Positions 25,306-34,524 of a stretch of 64,000 nt of DNA are shown piece after piece. Source of the stretch: Arenimonas soli (lineage in GTDB: Bacteria > Pseudomonadota > Gammaproteobacteria > Xanthomonadales > Xanthomonadaceae); assembly GCF_014643775.1 (NCBI RefSeq), contig NZ_BMKC01000003.1, positions 372,350-436,349 of the forward strand, in the 5' to 3' direction. The notes beneath the pieces are model-generated. The model saw only the letters and a list, made by a program, of their open reading frames with translations. It had not been told where the DNA came from and made no database searches. How positions within the stretch are numbered: the stretch's first letter is position 1; the number at the start of each line of letters is the position of its first letter. Made by a program: the position numbers and the translations under genes.

Positions 25306-26664
25306 CTAAAGCAGGACCAGCGTCGCCAGGCCCAGGAAGGAGAAAAAGCCCATCACGTCGGTGACCGTGGTCAGCACCACGCCGCCGGCCAGGGCCGGAT
25401 CAATGCGCAGTCGCCGCAGCAGCAGCGGCACGCCGACGCCGGCCAGGGCCGCGGTGACCAGGTTGATCACCATCGCCGCGGCGATGACGCCGCCCAGCGG
25501 CCAGTCGCCGAACCAAAGCGCCGCCACCACGCCCACGACCATCGCCCAGGCCAGGCCATTGAGCAGGCCGACCATCACTTCCTTGTTGAGCAGGGCGCCG
25601 ACGTTGCCCATGCCGACCTGGCCCAGGGCCATGCCGCGAACCATCAGGGTGAGCGTCTGGGTGCCGGCGACGCCGCCCATGCTGGCGACAATGGGCATCA
25701 GCACGGCCAGCGCCACCAGGCGTTCGATGGTGCCTTCGAAGCGGCCGATGACCCAGGAGGCCAGGAAGGCGGTAAGCAGGTTGATGCCCAGCCAAAGCGC
25801 CCGCCGCCGCGCCGCGCGCGCGACCGGGCTGAACATGTCCTCGTCCTCGTCCAGGCCGGCGGCGCTGAGCGCCTGGTGCGCGGCGTGGTCGCGGATGATG
25901 TCCACCACGTCGTCGATGGTGATGCGGCCGAGCAGGATGTTGTTGTGGTCCACCACCGGCGCGGAAACCCAGTCGTGGTCCGAGAACTGGCTGGCGACGT
26001 CGTGCGCCGGCGTGTCGACCGGGATGGCCGGCTGTTCGTCGTCGAAGAGTTCGTTGATCGGCGTGCTGGCGTCGTGGGTCAGCAGCGACGCCACGGACAC
26101 GCGGCCCAGGTACTGGTGCCGCCGGCTGACCACGAACAGGTGGTCGGTGTGTTCGGGGATTTCGCCGCGCAGGCGCAGGTAGCGCAGCACCACGTCCACG
26201 GTGACGTCCGTGCGCACCGTGATCACGTCCGGGTTCATCAGGCGGCCGGCGCTGTCCTCTTCGTAGGACAGCACCTGCTCGAGCCGTTCCCGGTTCTCCC
26301 GGTCCATCGACTTGAGCACTTCCTCGATGACCGTGTCGGGCAGGTCTTCGGCCAGTTCGGCCAGGTCGTCGATGTCCAGGTCTTCGACGGCCGCGACGAT
26401 TTCGTCGGTGTCCATCTCGGCCAGCAGGCTTTCGCGGACGTCATCGCCGACGTGCACCAGCACTTCGCCGTCGTCCTCGGGATCGACCAGGCCCCAGACG
26501 ATGTTGCGCTTGGCCGGCGGCAGCGATTCGAGCAGGTTGCCGATTTCGGCCGGCGACAGCGAATTCACCAGCCGCCGCACCGGCCCCAGCCGGCCAGAGT
26601 CGAGCGCGTCCGACAGCAGCCGAAGCTGCCGGGCGGTCTTGTCGTGGTGCGCGGCGTCGGCCAT
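25306..26664 (-). CDS. mgtE: magnesium transporter MgtE
   Basis: 452-residue Mg2+ channel. An acidic N domain (1-130, repeats of LAEDLPD type) senses cytoplasmic Mg2+. Two CBS domains follow (about 135-255, MNPDVITVRTDVTVDVVLRYL onward), then five transmembrane helices from about 275 (LWLGINLLTAFLASWVIG to the C-terminus). The conserved pore segment PIVASMGGVAGTQTLTLMVRG is intact. It lies downstream of the PTS gene train but is separated by 555 bases of repeats, so separate transcription is likely. The Nudix-cupin gene follows it. Confidence 0.95.
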   Translation of the reverse strand: MADAAHHDKTARQLRLLSDALDSGRLGPVRRLVNSLSPAEIGNLLESLPPAKRNIVWGLVDPEDDGEVLVHVGDDVRESLLAEMDTDEIVAAVEDLDIDDLAELAEDLPDTVIEEVLKSMDRENRERLEQVLSYEEDSAGRLMNPDVITVRTDVTVDVVLRYLRLRGEIPEHTDHLFVVSRRHQYLGRVSVASLLTHDASTPINELFDDEQPAIPVDTPAHDVASQFSDHDWVSAPVVDHNNILLGRITIDDVVDIIRDHAAHQALSAAGLDEDEDMFSPVARAARRRALWLGINLLTAFLASWVIGRFEGTIERLVALAVLMPIVASMGGVAGTQTLTLMVRGMALGQVGMGNVGALLNKEVMVGLLNGLAWAMVVGVVAALWFGDWPLGGVIAAAMVINLVTAALAGVGVPLLLRRLRIDPALAGGVVLTTVTDVMGFFSFLGLATLVLL

Positions 26665-26713
26665 CGGCGGGCTCCGGAACAGGCCCCGGCATTATGACGG
26701 CAACCGCCGTCTT

Positions 26714-27212
26714 GTTGGAGCGCTTCCAGGCGCGAATCTTCTGCCCTTGGCCTTCCGGCCAAGCAATGCGTCGCCCCCGCAGGTGTCGCGGGTGGAGGCA
26801 GCGTGCATCTGCCCTGACCGCGACCGTGAACGCATTGCAGGGGGCTTCTCGTCGACATCCATGTCTCTGAGAGTCGGCCAGGGCAGACGCACGCTACCTC
26901 CTGGAAGGAACGTCGGGGCCGCCGGGAGATCAAGAGCGCAACGTGTGCTCGCGCCGTCAGCTCTGGCTATCGCCCCGAGTTGCCGGGAAGCCGCTTTCCC
27001 ATCGGCCACCACGTGGCGTTGAGGAGGTGTCGCGCCTTCGCCCCGGTCGACCATCGGAGACATGGATGTCGACGATGAGCCTACATGGACGTACTTGCGG
27101 CGTGTCGGCCGGGGCGAAGGCGCGGCGCCTCCACCCGCGGTTGCTGCAACTACGGCGCTGTGCTTGGCCGGAAGGCCAAGGGCAAAAGATTCGCGCCGGG
27201 AGGTGCTCCTAC
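26714..27212. repeat. compound nested inverted repeat (GTAGGAGC-type) between ptsI and mgtE
   Basis: This 555-base gene-free gap (26665-27219) is filled by nested inverted repeats. The outer arms are 26714-26765 and 27161-27212, 52 bases each with about 47 matching; they begin GTTGGAGCGCTTCC and, on the other strand, GTAGGAGCACCTCC, and share GGCGCGAATCTT and CCTTGGCCTTCCGGCCAAG. A perfect 17-base pair, GTCGACATCCATGTCTC, lies at 26851-26867 and 27057-27073. A third pair of 29 bases, 25 matching, lies at 27023-27051 and 27104-27132, around CGCGCCTTCGCCCCGG. The start resembles the GTAGGAGC REP repeats known in pseudomonads and xanthomonads. Short open frames here look like repeat translation, not genes. 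Confidence 0.8.
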
Positions 27213-27219
27213 AGGAGGG

Positions 27220-28935
27220 TCAGCAGCGTTGCAGCCAGCGGTCGATGGCGGCGCGGTCGTGGCAGCGCAGCAGGGTGGTGGCGCGCCGGCGCAGGCTGCC
27301 GAGGTCGGCCTCGCGCACGGCCTTGCGCACTTCCAGCAGGGTCGAGGGATGCAGGCTGAAGTCGCGCAGGCCCAGGGCCAGCAGCAGCGGCACGTTGGCC
27401 GCTTCGCTGGCCATTTCCCCGCAGACCGCCACCGGGATGCCGTTGCGGCGGCCGAAGGCGAAGACTTCGGACAGCAGGCGCAGCACCGACGGGTGCCGCG
27501 GCGAATACAGTTCCGCCAGGGCTTCGTGGTTGCGGTCGGTGGCCAGCAGGTACTGCACCAGGTCGTTGGTGCCGACCGAAACGAAGTCCACCAGGTCGAC
27601 GATGTCGCCCAGGCCCAGGGCGGCCGCCGGCACTTCGATCATGGCGCCCAGCTCGGCCACCGGGCCGACCTGGCGGCCCTCGTCCTGCAGCGAGGTCCGG
27701 GCGCGATCGAGCAGGTCGCACACCTGCTGCATTTCTTCACGGCCGCTGACCATCGGCACCAGGATGCGCACCGGCCCGTAGGCGCTGGCGCGCAGGATCG
27801 CCCGCAGCTGGGTCAGGAACAGGTCCGGATGCGCCAGCGACAGCCGCACGCCGCGCAGGCCCAGCGCCGGGTTGGGTTCGCTGCGCAGCGCCAGTCCGGT
27901 GCGGTCGGCCTTGTCGGCGCCCAGGTCCAGGGTGCGGATGGTCGCCACCCGGCCGGCCAGTCCCAGCACCAGGTCGCGGTAGGCCAGGAACTGTTCTTCT
28001 TCGGTCGGCAGCTCGTTGCGCTTGAGGAACAGGAACTCGGTGCGATACAGGCCGACGCCGTCGGCGCCCAGGGCGTGCGCTTCGGCGACGTCCTCGCGCG
28101 ACTCGGCGTTGGCGTAAAGGCGGATGTCCACGCCGTCCTTGGTGCGCGTGGGCTGGCGGCGCAGCCGGGCCAGCTGGGCGCGCTCGCGGCCGATCTGGGC
28201 CTGGCGGGCGTGGTAGTGGGCCAGGTCGCCGGGCCCGGGTTCGAGCACCAGCTCGCCGTGGCTGGCGTCGATCATCAGCGCGTCGCCGTCGTTGGCGTGC
28301 GCCAGCAGGTCGGACACGTTCACCAGCAGCGGCAGGTGCAGGCTGCGGGCCAGGATGGCGCTGTGCGAAAGCGGGCTGCCGGTGGTCGTGGCCACCGCGA
28401 CCACGCCGCGGGCCTGCCAGGCGGCAAGTTCCGCCGGCGCCACGGTTTCACAGACCAGGATTTCGCCGGCCAGGCCTTCCACCGCGTCGTCGCCGCGGCG
28501 GTGCAGGGCGGCGTGTATGCGGCCGACCACGTGGTCGAGGTCCTCGAGGCGACTGCGGAAGTAGTCGTCGTCCATGCCCTCGAACACCGCCGCCAGCCGA
28601 TCGCGCTGCAGCTTCAGGGCATAGTCGGCGCCGTAGCGGCCGGTGCGCACCAGGTCGTCCAGGCCCTGCAGCAGCTCCGGGTCGTCCAGGATCATGGCGT
28701 GCAGGTCAATGAACTCACCCACTTCCTGGGCCAGGGCGCCGTGCAGGCGGTCGCGCAGGGCGCGCAGCTCGCCGCGGGTGGCGTCCAGGGCCGCGTGCAG
28801 GCGGGCCAGCTCGGCCTCGACCTGGTCGGCGCTGATCCGCGTTTCTTCCACCACCAGCGCCTGCGGATGCAGCACGCGGGCGCGACCCAGGGCCAGGCCA
28901 CGCGAGGCAGTGACGCCACGCAGCTGGCGGCGCAT
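27220..28935 (-). CDS. ptsI: phosphoenolpyruvate-protein phosphotransferase (PTS enzyme I)
   Basis: 571-residue enzyme I that takes phosphate from PEP and passes it to HPr. The phospho-His is His191 in TTGSPLSHSAILARSL. PEP-binding and catalytic motifs include DGVGLYRTEFLFLKR, LDLGADKA and PVAVCGEMAS, which contains the catalytic Cys. The start at 28935 overlaps the ptsH stop by one base (TGATG). Longer in-frame starts inside ptsH give arginine-rich non-family sequence. It is the last gene of the regulatory PTS train. No sugar-specific EIIB or EIIC is encoded nearby. Confidence 0.95.
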   Translation of the reverse strand: MRRQLRGVTASRGLALGRARVLHPQALVVEETRISADQVEAELARLHAALDATRGELRALRDRLHGALAQEVGEFIDLHAMILDDPELLQGLDDLVRTGRYGADYALKLQRDRLAAVFEGMDDDYFRSRLEDLDHVVGRIHAALHRRGDDAVEGLAGEILVCETVAPAELAAWQARGVVAVATTTGSPLSHSAILARSLHLPLLVNVSDLLAHANDGDALMIDASHGELVLEPGPGDLAHYHARQAQIGRERAQLARLRRQPTRTKDGVDIRLYANAESREDVAEAHALGADGVGLYRTEFLFLKRNELPTEEEQFLAYRDLVLGLAGRVATIRTLDLGADKADRTGLALRSEPNPALGLRGVRLSLAHPDLFLTQLRAILRASAYGPVRILVPMVSGREEMQQVCDLLDRARTSLQDEGRQVGPVAELGAMIEVPAAALGLGDIVDLVDFVSVGTNDLVQYLLATDRNHEALAELYSPRHPSVLRLLSEVFAFGRRNGIPVAVCGEMASEAANVPLLLALGLRDFSLHPSTLLEVRKAVREADLGSLRRRATTLLRCHDRAAIDRWLQRC

Positions 28936-29204
28936 CAGCCTTGCTCGTCGAATCCGCGCTCGAACAGCGCGGCGGCGGCGGCCAGGGCTTCGGCCTCGTC
29001 CTCGCCCTCCACCCGCATGAGCAGGGTGGCTCCGGGCGCCGCGGCCAGCAGCAGCACGCCCATGATGGACTTGGCGTTCACTTCCCGGCCGCGGCCGAGC
29101 AGGGTGGCCTGGCACCGGTAGCCCGAAAGCAGCTGCACCAGCTTGGCCGCCGCGCGCGCGTGCAGGCCGAGTTTGTTGGTCACCTGCAGTTCGCGCTCAA
29201 GCAT
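28935..29204 (-). CDS. ptsH: phosphocarrier protein HPr
   Basis: 89-residue HPr. The EI-dependent phosphorylation site is His15 in KLGLHARAAAKLV, and the regulatory site is Ser46 in NAKSIMGVL. Both are intact, which fits the presence of HPr kinase/phosphorylase (hprK) in the same operon. It overlaps the upstream EIIA gene by 8 bases and ptsI by 1 base, so it is translated within a coupled series. Confidence 0.96.
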   Translation of the reverse strand: MLERELQVTNKLGLHARAAAKLVQLLSGYRCQATLLGRGREVNAKSIMGVLLLAAAPGATLLMRVEGEDEAEALAAAAALFERGFDEQG

Positions 29205-29589
29205 CGTCCACCACCACTCCGTTGCGGGCGCCGGCGGCCGCCGTGCGCGTCAGTTCTTCCAGGTCGTGCTCGGGGTAATTCTGCACCCGCAGCAGCATGG
29301 GCAGGCCCAGGCCGCTCACCCGCCGGGCGGGCGTGCCCAGGTGCACCAGTCTTTCGGCCAGCCTGGCCGGGCTGGCGCCGTACAGGTCGGTCAGCAGCAG
29401 CACGCCGTCGCCGGCGTCGACCTTGCGCATCGCGCGGCTGGCGGCGGCCAGCAGTTGCTCGGGTTCGGCTTCCCATGGCACTTCGAAGGCTTCGGTGGCC
29501 AGCGGCAGGCTGCCCAGCAGCCCGCGCGCCGCCGACAGCACGGCGCTGCCGACCCCGGGATGGCTCAGCAGCAGCACGCCAACCGACAT
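29197..29589 (-). CDS. PTS EIIA component, mannose/fructose (ManX) type
   Basis: 130-residue EIIA of the mannose family. His10 in VLLLSHPGVGSA is the expected phosphorylation site, and GVLLLTDLYGASPARLAERL is the typical core. The lack of adjacent EIIB, EIIC or EIID genes suggests a regulatory rather than a transport role, as for similar genes in other proteobacteria. The start at 29589 overlaps the rapZ stop (TGATG); upstream frame extension reads into rapZ as arginine-rich sequence. Confidence 0.92.
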   Translation of the reverse strand: MSVGVLLLSHPGVGSAVLSAARGLLGSLPLATEAFEVPWEAEPEQLLAAASRAMRKVDAGDGVLLLTDLYGASPARLAERLVHLGTPARRVSGLGLPMLLRVQNYPEHDLEELTRTAAAGARNGVVVDDA

Positions 29590-30464
29590 CAGTCGAGCTC
29601 GCGATGGAAGGTGAGCACGCCGTCCCGGCCTTTTTCGCGGCAATGCGCGGCCAGGCGTTCGGCCAGGTAGACCGACCGGTGCCGGCCGCCGGTGCAGCCG
29701 AAGGCGATGGTGAGGTAGCTGCGGGTGCCGGCCTCGAAGCGTGGCACCCAGGTGTCGAGGAAAGCTTCGACCTGGGCCACGAATTCCTGCACCTGGGGAT
29801 CGACTTCGAGGTACTCGCGCACCGAGGCGTCGCGGCCCGACAGCGGGCGCAGGCGGGCATCCCAGTGCGGATTGGGCAGGGCGCGGGCATCGAACACGAA
29901 GTCCGCGTCCGCAGGCAGGCCCCGCTTGTAGGCGAAGGATTCGAACAGCAGCGACATGTCCTGGTGGGTGCCCACGCCCAGCGCGGTGATCACCTCGCGG
30001 CGCATCTGGTGCACGTTCATGTCCGAGGTGTCCATCACCAGGTCGGCGATGGCCTTGAGCGGGCGCAGGCGCACGCGCTCGAGTTCGATGGCGTCGGCCA
30101 GGGCCAGGCCGTCGTGGCTGAGCGGGTGCTTGCGGCGCGTATCGGAATAGCGCTTGAGCAGGGTGTCGTCACGGGTTTCGAAAAACACCAGCTGGTGGTC
30201 GATGCCCATTTCGCCCAGCGCCGACAGCCACTCCGGGATGCGAGCCAGGTCCGAGGCATTGCGCACGTCGATGCCCACCGCCAGCCGGCTGGCGCCACCT
30301 TCGCCGCCCGTCACCGAGCGCACGAATTGCGGCAGCAGTTCCACCGGCAGGTTGTCGGTGCAGTGGACGTCCAGGTCTTCAAGCGTCTTGAGCGCGACCG
30401 ACTTGCCCGAACCCGACAGGCCGGTGATGACGTAAAGCAACGGACGCGACGGGTCGGCGCTCAT
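29589..30464 (-). CDS. rapZ: RNase adapter protein RapZ
   Basis: 291-residue P-loop protein. Walker A is GLSGSGKS at 15-22, and the C-terminal domain carries [19 protein letters not shown], the RNA- and metabolite-binding part. In E. coli RapZ guides RNase E to the small RNA GlmZ and so controls glucosamine-6-phosphate synthase. Whether that circuit exists in this lineage is not shown by the sequence. The ATG overlaps the hprK stop by four bases (ATGA). Confidence 0.95.
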   Translation of the reverse strand: MSADPSRPLLYVITGLSGSGKSVALKTLEDLDVHCTDNLPVELLPQFVRSVTGGEGGASRLAVGIDVRNASDLARIPEWLSALGEMGIDHQLVFFETRDDTLLKRYSDTRRKHPLSHDGLALADAIELERVRLRPLKAIADLVMDTSDMNVHQMRREVITALGVGTHQDMSLLFESFAYKRGLPADADFVFDARALPNPHWDARLRPLSGRDASVREYLEVDPQVQEFVAQVEAFLDTWVPRFEAGTRSYLTIAFGCTGGRHRSVYLAERLAAHCREKGRDGVLTFHRELD

Positions 30465-31411
30465 TGTTTTTCCCCCTGCTGCAGGAAGGCGCTGTGGCGT
30501 GCCAGGAAGGCCGCCGCCGGGTCCATGCCCTTGCTGCGCAGCAGGTGCAGGCGCACGGCGGCTTCGGTCAGCACCGCCAGGTTGCGGCCGGCGGCCACGG
30601 GCAGTTCGACCACGGGCACGTCCAGGTCCAGCACCTTGCGGCTGCCGGATTCGCCGGTGATGCGGGCCATGGCTTCGTCGCTCTGCTGCGGGGTCTGTTC
30701 CAGGTGCACGACCAGGCGCAGGTACTTGTTCCGCTTCACGGCGGTGTCGCCGAACATTTCCCGGATGTTGAGCACGCCCAGTCCGCGTACTTCCAGCAGG
30801 TCCTGCAGGAGTTCGGGGCAGGTGCCGTCGAGCACGTCGGGCGCGATCTGGGTGAATTCGGGGGCATCGTCGGCGACCAGGCGGTGGCCGCGGCTGATCA
30901 GTTCCAGCGCCAGTTCGCTCTTGCCGGCGCCGGAGTCGCCGGTGACCAGCACGCCGATCGAATAGATCTCCATGAACACGCCGTGCAGCGTGATCCGCGG
31001 CGCCAGCGAACGGGCCAGGTGGTACTGCAGCAGGTTGAGCAGTTCGTAGCCGCGCCGGGGCGACACCCACAGCGGGGTCTCGCTTTCTTCGGCGGCGTCG
31101 CGCAGGTCGGCGGGGCAGGACTGGTTCTGGGTGATCACCATCGCCAGCGGCCGCGATTCCATGATCTTGAGCAGCACTTCCCAGCGCGTGCGTGCGTCCA
31201 GGCCGTCGAGCCAGGCCAGTTCGGCCGAGCCGATGATCTGCACCTTGTTCGGGTGGATGACGTTGAGATAGCCGGCCAGCGACGGTCGCCGCGAGAGGTG
31301 TTCGCCGCGTTCGATGAGCCGTTCGCCGCCGCGCTGGCCGGAAAGCCAGCGCATCTCGAGCCGGTCGCCCAGTTCGTCGAAAAGTTCGCGGGCGCTCAGG
31401 CGGTCGGTCAT
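30461..31411 (-). CDS. hprK: HPr kinase/phosphorylase
   Basis: 316-residue bifunctional enzyme that phosphorylates or dephosphorylates Ser46 of HPr. The C-terminal catalytic domain has Walker A GDSGAGKS (158-165) preceded by HGVF (His143), and the HprK signature [15 protein letters not shown]. The N-terminal domain is complete. The start at 31411 lies 4 bases after the ptsN stop; the longer open frame runs into ptsN and is discounted. Together with HPr Ser46 it indicates a functioning Ser-phosphorylation branch. Confidence 0.95.
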   Translation of the reverse strand: MTDRLSARELFDELGDRLEMRWLSGQRGGERLIERGEHLSRRPSLAGYLNVIHPNKVQIIGSAELAWLDGLDARTRWEVLLKIMESRPLAMVITQNQSCPADLRDAAEESETPLWVSPRRGYELLNLLQYHLARSLAPRITLHGVFMEIYSIGVLVTGDSGAGKSELALELISRGHRLVADDAPEFTQIAPDVLDGTCPELLQDLLEVRGLGVLNIREMFGDTAVKRNKYLRLVVHLEQTPQQSDEAMARITGESGSRKVLDLDVPVVELPVAAGRNLAVLTEAAVRLHLLRSKGMDPAAAFLARHSAFLQQGEKQ

Positions 31412-31415
31412 GGGC

Positions 31416-31886
31416 TCAGCCGGCCTCGGGGTGGCTGGCCTGCCAGTCCGCCAGCAGGCCATGCAGGACGGCGGCGTCGCGGGCGGCGCGCAGCTGGTCG
31501 CGGAAATCGGCGTCGCCGAACATTTCGGCCAGCTGCGAAAGCAGCATCAGGTGCTGCGAGGAAAAATGCTCGGGCACGACCAGGGCGAACACCAGGTCCA
31601 CCGGCATGCCGTCGGGGGAGCCGAAATCCACCGGTTCGGCGAGGCGCAGGAAGCAGCCGACGGCGGTGGCGACCTTGGCGCTGCGGCCATGCGGGATGGC
31701 GACGCCATGGCCCAGGCCGGTGCTGCCCAGGCGTTCGCGGCCGACCAGGCTGTCGAATACGGCGCGCTCGAGATCCGCATTGCCCTCGGCGAGCAGGCCG
31801 GATGCCTTCTCGAGCAGTCGCTTCTTGCCGGGGATCGGGCCCGGGGCGACGACGCGCCCCGGGCTTAGCAGGTCGAGCAGATGCAC
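31416..31886 (-). CDS. ptsN: PTS IIA-like nitrogen-regulatory protein (EIIA-Ntr)
   Basis: 156-residue EIIA of the fructose/mannitol fold. The phosphorylation site is His66 in [12 protein letters not shown]. In other proteobacteria EIIA-Ntr regulates potassium transport, stress responses and sigma-54-linked metabolism through its phosphorylation state. Genes for rpoN and hpf lie just upstream, which is the classical rpoN-hpf-ptsN order. It starts 3 bases after hpf ends. No dedicated PtsP or PtsO is seen here; HPr and EI of this operon could be the phosphate donors. Confidence 0.95.
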   Translation of the reverse strand: MHLLDLLSPGRVVAPGPIPGKKRLLEKASGLLAEGNADLERAVFDSLVGRERLGSTGLGHGVAIPHGRSAKVATAVGCFLRLAEPVDFGSPDGMPVDLVFALVVPEHFSSQHLMLLSQLAEMFGDADFRDQLRAARDAAVLHGLLADWQASHPEAG

Positions 31887-31889
31887 GGC

Positions 31890-32216
31890 CTAGCCGAAGC
31901 TGTCCGAACGGGCGGCGGATTCGCCGCGGTGGTGGTCGGTCATCTTTTCCTTCTGCTTGAGCAGCAGGCGGTCGAGCTTGTCGGCGAGCATGTCGATGGC
32001 GGCGTACATGTCGGGGGCCACGGCGTCGGCATGCACGGTCTTGCCGGCGGTGCCCACGGTGGCTTCGGCCCGCTGGTCGAGCTTGTCGACCGAGAGGATG
32101 ACCCGGGCCTCGGCGTGGTGGTCGTAGTGGCGGTTGACGCGCGCGAACTTGTCGTTGACGTAGTCGCGAAGGGCCGGGGTGACGTCCATCTGGTGGCCGC
32201 TGATGTCGATCCGCAT
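31890..32216 (-). CDS. hpf: ribosome hibernation promoting factor (HPF/YfiA family)
   Basis: 108-residue short-form HPF that binds the decoding and P/A region of 30S and leads to dimerised, inactive ribosomes in stationary phase. The sequence MRIDISGHQMDVTPALRDYVNDKF is typical, with basic helices near KLDRLLLKQKEKM. A strong Shine-Dalgarno sequence, AAGGAGG on the minus strand (32226-32232), sits 9 bases before the ATG at 32216, which decides this start over the one at 32243. Confidence 0.95.
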   Translation of the reverse strand: MRIDISGHQMDVTPALRDYVNDKFARVNRHYDHHAEARVILSVDKLDQRAEATVGTAGKTVHADAVAPDMYAAIDMLADKLDRLLLKQKEKMTDHHRGESAARSDSFG

Positions 32217-32225
32217 GGTCACGAT

Positions 32226-32232
32226 CCTCCTT
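32226..32232 (-). promoter_or_regulatory. strong ribosome-binding site of hpf
   Basis: AAGGAGG read on the minus strand, 9 bases ahead of the hpf ATG. It is the strongest Shine-Dalgarno match in this gene train, where most other genes rely on overlapping stop and start codons. Confidence 0.7.
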
Positions 32233-32347
32233 GGTGGGTACAACTACAGGTAATCACGCCCGGTGATAACGAGGCGTGACCGAGGTCAAGTCTTGGGGGA
32301 GTCTGCGCATCTGCGCGCCGGGGCTGGCATGGGCCATTGGTTTGCCC

Positions 32348-33772
32348 TCAGGCCAGCCGCTGCCGCTCGTTGGAGGCGGGGATGTTCATGGATTCACGGT
32401 ATTTTGCCACGGTTCGCCGGGCCACGGGGATGCCTTCGGCCTTAAGGCTTTCGGCCAGTTTCTGGTCCGAAAGCGGCGAGCGCGGGCTTTCGCCCTCGAT
32501 CAGCTTGCGGATCATGGCCTGGATGGCCGTGGACGAGGCCGAGCCGCCATGGTCGGTGGCGATGCCCGAGCCGAAGAAGTGCTTGAATTCAAAGGTGCCA
32601 CGCGGCGTGCGCAGGTACTTGCGGGTGGTCGCCCGCGACACGGTGGACTCGTGCAGGCCCAGTTCTTCGGCCACTTCGCGCAGGGTCAGCGGGCGCATGG
32701 CCTCGTTGCCATGGTCCAGGAAGGCCGACTGCTGGCGAACGATCGCCCGGGCCACCCGTTCGACGGTGTCGGCGCGGGTTTCCAGGCTCTTAATGAGCCA
32801 CCGGGCCTCCTGCAGCTGGCCGCGCAGGTAGCTGTCGTCCTCGCGGCTGGCCTTGCCGATCAGGCTTTCATAGTGGCGATTGATCGCCAGCCGGGGCCGG
32901 CTGCCGGCGGCCAGCCGGACCTTCCAGACGCCGTTCTGGCGATAGGCGATGGCGTCGGGGGCGATATATTCGGGTTCGCTGCCGCCGATCTGGGCGCCGG
33001 GCTTGGGGTCGAGCGTGCGCAGCAGGGCCACGGCCGTGGCCATGTCCTCGGCGGACTCGCCCAGCTGCCCGCCCAGGCGGTCGGCGCCCAGGCGGGCCAG
33101 GGCATCGAGGTGGTCCTTGCTGAGCCGGGTGGCCAGGTCCAGGCCCGGGGTGTCGTCGCTTAGCAGGCTCAGCTGGACGCACAGGCATTCGGACAGGCAG
33201 CGGGCGCCCGCGCCGACCGGGTCGAAATGCTGGACGATGTGCAGCACGGTTTCGATCTCGGCGTCGGAGACGTCGAGCTCGGGCTGCAGGGCGGCCTGGA
33301 TGTCGGCCAGCGGGCCTTCGAGGTAGCCGTCGTCATTGATGGCTTCAATCACGGCCTGGCCGATCGCCAGGTCGCGCGGGCCCAGGTGGCTCAGCTGCAG
33401 CTGCCAGACCAGGTGGGCGTGGAGGTCGATCGGCGCGGCGGCGCTGAGTTCGTCGGGTTCGCCGCCGTCGCTGTGGCGGCGGTCACCGGCGGGGGCCTCG
33501 TACCACTCGTCGACCTCCGCGCGCTCGAATTCGTCGGGCTCCGGGGCATCGCCGGGGGTGTCTTCCTGGCTCGGCTCCTCGGGCTTTTCGCCCTCGGGGC
33601 GGTCGTCGCCCTGGTCTTCGTCGCCGCGTTCGAGCAGCGGGTTCGACTCCAGGGCCTGGTTGAGCTCGGTTTCCAGTTCCAGCGCCGACAGCTGCAGCAG
33701 CCGGATCGCCTGGCGCAGCTGGGGCGTCAGGGACAGCTGCTGGCCAAGTCGGGTCTGGAGGGATGGTTTCAT
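32348..33772 (-). CDS. rpoN: RNA polymerase sigma-54 factor RpoN
   Basis: 474-residue sigma-54. The glutamine/leucine-rich activator-interacting region I is at 1-50 (LQTRLGQQLSLTPQLRQAIRLLQ), followed by an acidic region II (EDQGDDRPEGEKPEEPSQED). The core-binding domain, helix-turn-helix (VAEELGLHESTVSRATTRKY) and the C-terminal RpoN box ARRTVAKYRE follow, all intact. The start at 33772 lies 32 bases after the lptB stop. It transcribes -24/-12 promoters with enhancer-binding proteins; no such regulator is encoded in the window. Confidence 0.97.
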   Translation of the reverse strand: MKPSLQTRLGQQLSLTPQLRQAIRLLQLSALELETELNQALESNPLLERGDEDQGDDRPEGEKPEEPSQEDTPGDAPEPDEFERAEVDEWYEAPAGDRRHSDGGEPDELSAAAPIDLHAHLVWQLQLSHLGPRDLAIGQAVIEAINDDGYLEGPLADIQAALQPELDVSDAEIETVLHIVQHFDPVGAGARCLSECLCVQLSLLSDDTPGLDLATRLSKDHLDALARLGADRLGGQLGESAEDMATAVALLRTLDPKPGAQIGGSEPEYIAPDAIAYRQNGVWKVRLAAGSRPRLAINRHYESLIGKASREDDSYLRGQLQEARWLIKSLETRADTVERVARAIVRQQSAFLDHGNEAMRPLTLREVAEELGLHESTVSRATTRKYLRTPRGTFEFKHFFGSGIATDHGGSASSTAIQAMIRKLIEGESPRSPLSDQKLAESLKAEGIPVARRTVAKYRESMNIPASNERQRLA

Positions 33773-33804
33773 GGCGGTCCGCTGGGGGGGCGGCGGGGCC
33801 GCGG

Positions 33805-34524
33805 CTACAGGCGGAAGGAATCGCCGAGGTAGACGCGACGCACGTCGGGATTGGCCAGCACCTCGTCGGGCGTTCCCCGGGCGAGCACGCTGCCGGCATT
33901 GAGGATATACGCGTGGTCGCAAATGCCCAAGGTTTCGCGGACATTGTGGTCGGTGATCAGCACGCCGATGCCCCGGGCCTTGAGGTGGCGCACGATCTTC
34001 TGGATGTCGCCGACCGAAATCGGGTCGACGCCGGCGAAGGGTTCGTCGAGCAGCATGAAGCGTGGCCGGGCGGCCAGGGCGCGGGCGATCTCGACCCGGC
34101 GGCGTTCGCCGCCCGACAGGCTGGCACCCGGCTGTTCGGCCACGTGGCCGACCTGCAGTTCCTCCATCAGCGCCGCCAGTTCGTCGGCGCGGCCGGTGGC
34201 ATCGAGGTCCTTGCGCAGTTCCAGCACGGCGTGGATGTTGTCGGCGACGCTGAGCTTGCGGAACACCGAGGCTTCCTGCGGCAGGTAGCCCAGGCCCAGG
34301 CGGGCGCGTTCGTGCATGGGCAGGGCGGTGATGTCCCTGCCGTCGAGCGTGATGCGGCCCGCGTCGGGGCCGACCAGGCCGACGATCATGTAGAAGCAGG
34401 TGGTCTTGCCGGCGCCGTTGGGGCCCAGCAGGCCGACCACCTCGCCGGGCCGCACCTCCATGGCGAAGTCCTGCACCACCTGGCGCGAGCGGTAGCGCTT
34501 GGCCAGGCCCGTGGCGGTGAGCAT
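33805..34524 (-). CDS. lptB: LPS export ABC transporter ATP-binding protein LptB
   Basis: 239-residue ABC ATPase that powers LPS extraction from the inner membrane with LptFG. Walker A GPNGAGKT is at 34-41, the signature is [15 protein letters not shown], Walker B is [13 protein letters not shown], and the H-loop is [10 protein letters not shown]. It starts at the last base of the lptA stop (TGATG). The permease genes lptF and lptG are not in the window, as is usual for this locus. Confidence 0.97.
   Translation of the reverse strand: MLTATGLAKRYRSRQVVQDFAMEVRPGEVVGLLGPNGAGKTTCFYMIVGLVGPDAGRITLDGRDITALPMHERARLGLGYLPQEASVFRKLSVADNIHAVLELRKDLDATGRADELAALMEELQVGHVAEQPGASLSGGERRRVEIARALAARPRFMLLDEPFAGVDPISVGDIQKIVRHLKARGIGVLITDHNVRETLGICDHAYILNAGSVLARGTPDEVLANPDVRRVYLGDSFRL

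Noticed and set aside
26692-27359. Several short open frames in the ptsI-mgtE gap
   Set aside because: They coincide with the arms of the nested inverted repeats, read in both orientations, and have no ribosome-binding sites or recognisable folds.
32217-32347. Possible sigma-54 promoter in the gap between rpoN and hpf (TGGCATGGGCC region)
   Set aside because: The GG and GC dinucleotides are not at the required 10-base spacing, and the orientation does not lead to a gene.
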